This document shows, piece after piece, positions 62,700 to 64,000 of a stretch of DNA of 64,000 nucleotides (positions are counted from its first letter, which is position 1; each line of letters opens with the position of its first letter). Both the position numbers and the translations under genes were made by a program. Under the pieces are notes generated by a model, which did no database searches, was not told where the DNA came from, and saw only the letters and a program-made list of their open reading frames with translations. Origin of the DNA: Tipula vernalis (Eukaryota > Arthropoda > Insecta > Diptera > Tipulidae); the NCBI GenBank assembly GCA_958295665.1, contig OY282559.1, positions 251,653,461-251,717,460 of the forward strand, written 5' to 3'.

Positions 62700-63346
62700 C
62701 GTATTCTATTTTAGCTTTACGACCAACACAATATGGGAAAGCAGTGTATCAGATGAAGCAAACAATGAAAATTTGCAAAAATTTGCTCGATCTTCGGAAA
62801 GGAATTATGATACATCAACAACATCAAGTCAATCCAATCAGATTTCACGTTATGATATGCATAGCGCGTTGACCGAATTTAGCGGCGATAATTCGTTTCG
62901 CGTTGAAGCTTTGATAGAAGAAGTTGAAAATTTAGTGAATGTTTTTAAATGGTCGTCAATCCAAACATTTCTTTATTCCAAAAAGTCTTGTCGGCGTTGC
63001 AAAATTAGCCGCTAGGTCTAGACCGGATATTGAAACATGGGTGAAGTTACAAGAATTTTTGAAAGACGAATTCCATGTTCCAATTAATAGTGCCGAAATT
63101 CATAAAAGATTGATATCTCGAACGAAAAATAAAGAGGATTTGTACCAAGAATATTCTTTCGTGATGAGAGAAATGGGATCAATGGGAATTGTCGATGAGC
63201 AAGCTATTATCCAGTGTATAATCAATGGCATCCAAAATTTAGAAGTGAATAAAATTAAACTCTATGGTGCTACGTCAAAAAAGGATTTTAAAAGAAAGTT
63301 GAAAAGCTACGCTAATGAGTGTCCCAAGTACATCTACATCCAGTAG
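62700..63346 (+). pseudogene. Gypsy-type Gag, one frameshift
   Basis: The frame through 62773-62985 gives SRYDMHSALTEFSGDNSFRV, then VENLVNVFKW and TFLYSKKS. A shift of one base near 62985 leads to LVGVAKLAARSRPDIETWVKL and LISRTKNKEDLYQEYSFVMR, ending at 63346. This is the typical capsid layout of Ty3/gypsy Gags, where a helical region ending in W..L...L...F is followed by RK.K..E....Y. The stop at 63344-63346 precedes a serine-rich link and a CCHC knuckle (CYNCGSKRHQSLDC, about 63371-63412) in another frame. Confidence 0.75.
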
Positions 63347-63559
63347 TAAGCATAGTTCTAGAGGAAGATGTTATAACTGTGGCTCCAAAAGACATCAATC
63401 GCTTGATTGTGACAGTAAAAGTGAAAACCAAAGTGTTTTACATGCAACACATTTGAGCATAAAGCTCCTGAATATATAAAGAAGGATGGTCAAAGTTACG
63501 GCGCGGCTTGTATACATTTAACGAAGAACAATGAAAATATATCACTCAAAGCAATAGGG

Positions 63560-63858
63560 ATAAATGATTATAATTTTCAAACATTAATAGACACAGAAGT
63601 GACGTGACACTTTTACGTCAAGACGAATACATCGCTGTGGGTTCTCCAATCTTAACTATAACTACTATAAACTTGTCTGGAATTGGAAACGCAAAAACGA
63701 GAACAATAGGATTTTTCCAAAGCTCATCGACTATCGATGGAAATTTATACAATACAGCCGTTCATGTTGTCCAAATTGAAGCTATGATGAAGATAATTAT
63801 CGGCAAATACGTTTTAATATGTACTAAAATTGTTGTTGGAAACAATACTATGTTTTAA
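63560..63858 (+). pseudogene. Gypsy-type aspartic protease, active site altered
   Basis: ALTHOUGH decayed, the protease fold is readable: FQTLIDTEVT at about 63575-63604, then a stop, then LLRQDEYIAVGSP, INLSGIGNAKT (flap) and IIIGKYVL, where the family has IIGxDxL. The active-site triad DTG has become DTE, which should abolish activity. The open part runs from 63604 to the stop at 63858. Confidence 0.7.
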
Positions 63859-64000
63859 GAGAAAATTCTAGATTTCTGGGAATGTTTCATTGTAAACGAA
63901 AATGAAGACAATGAAGCTAAAAGGCCCAAGGTTGGGAACCTAAAATATTCAAAAGCCATCGGATAGTATTATAGTATTACAAGTTACAAACCAAACAAAA

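Larger units (their letters stand above)
62640..64000 (+). mobile_element. Ty3/gypsy-type LTR retrotransposon, start only
   Basis: Gag, zinc knuckle and protease follow in order on the plus strand and run to the window edge, so RT, RNase H and integrase should lie beyond. The 5' LTR should lie upstream of about 62540 but cannot be delimited without its partner. A frameshift in gag and a damaged protease motif show that this copy is defective. Confidence 0.75.

Overview
The window looks like repeat-rich DNA from an insect nuclear genome. It is strongly AT-rich. It carries several classes of insect transposable element: Jockey-, R1-, LOA/I- and CR1-type non-LTR retrotransposons, BEL/Pao and Ty3/gypsy LTR elements, and Tc1, pogo/Tigger and piggyBac transposases. 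It also carries many miniature inverted-repeat elements and long (CA)n and (TA)n tracts. A dipteran is my best guess, but the sequence alone does not settle the order. I recognise no bacterial operon, CRISPR array, rRNA gene or intact host protein-coding gene.

Layout from left to right. 1-1934: no recognisable gene. 1935-5595: Jockey-type element (+) with broken ORF1 and ORF2, its 3' end missing. 7980-8223: small TIR element. 8637-8697: (CA)n tract, directly followed by a 5'-truncated R1-type element (8698-10823, +). 10895-11475: pogo/Tigger transposase relic, split at its right end by a 5'-truncated LOA/I-like insertion (11534-12340) with a perfect 13-bp target duplication. 13272-13842: foldback element carrying seven AGGTCA half-sites. 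16261-18533: foldback element with 0.62-kb arms and two nested insertions; a diverged relative lies at 46445-47400. 19452-22663: the youngest-looking element, an LOA/I-type retrotransposon with an open RT and RNase H frame, an 11-bp target duplication and a poly(A) tail. 23352-23560: Tc1 relic (-). 28560-32800: G/T-rich hierarchical repeats. 34423-34527 and 37057-37259: long (TA)n and (TG)n. 37430-37686: piggyBac C-terminal relic. 37915-39260: internally deleted CR1-like element (-). 39540-43170: dense cluster of palindromic MITEs between two inverted low-complexity blocks. 43813-44904: degraded Tc1 element with both TIRs. 48687-53276: BEL/Pao gag-pol (-), with motifs largely present but several stops. 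54180-57240: second Jockey-type relic (+). 62640-64000: start of a Ty3/gypsy element that runs off the window.

The proteins here serve only the mobile elements: nucleic-acid-binding Gag/ORF1 proteins, endonuclease-RT-RNase H polyproteins, integrase and transposases. Almost all are broken. Element D (19452-22663) is the only one with a long uninterrupted frame, and it lacks its 5' end. The nesting order (pogo before C; foldback before its two inserts) records several waves of insertion. No previously undescribed functional system is evident. The most unusual structures are the half-site foldback, the nested foldback family, the MITE cluster and the hierarchical G/T repeat.
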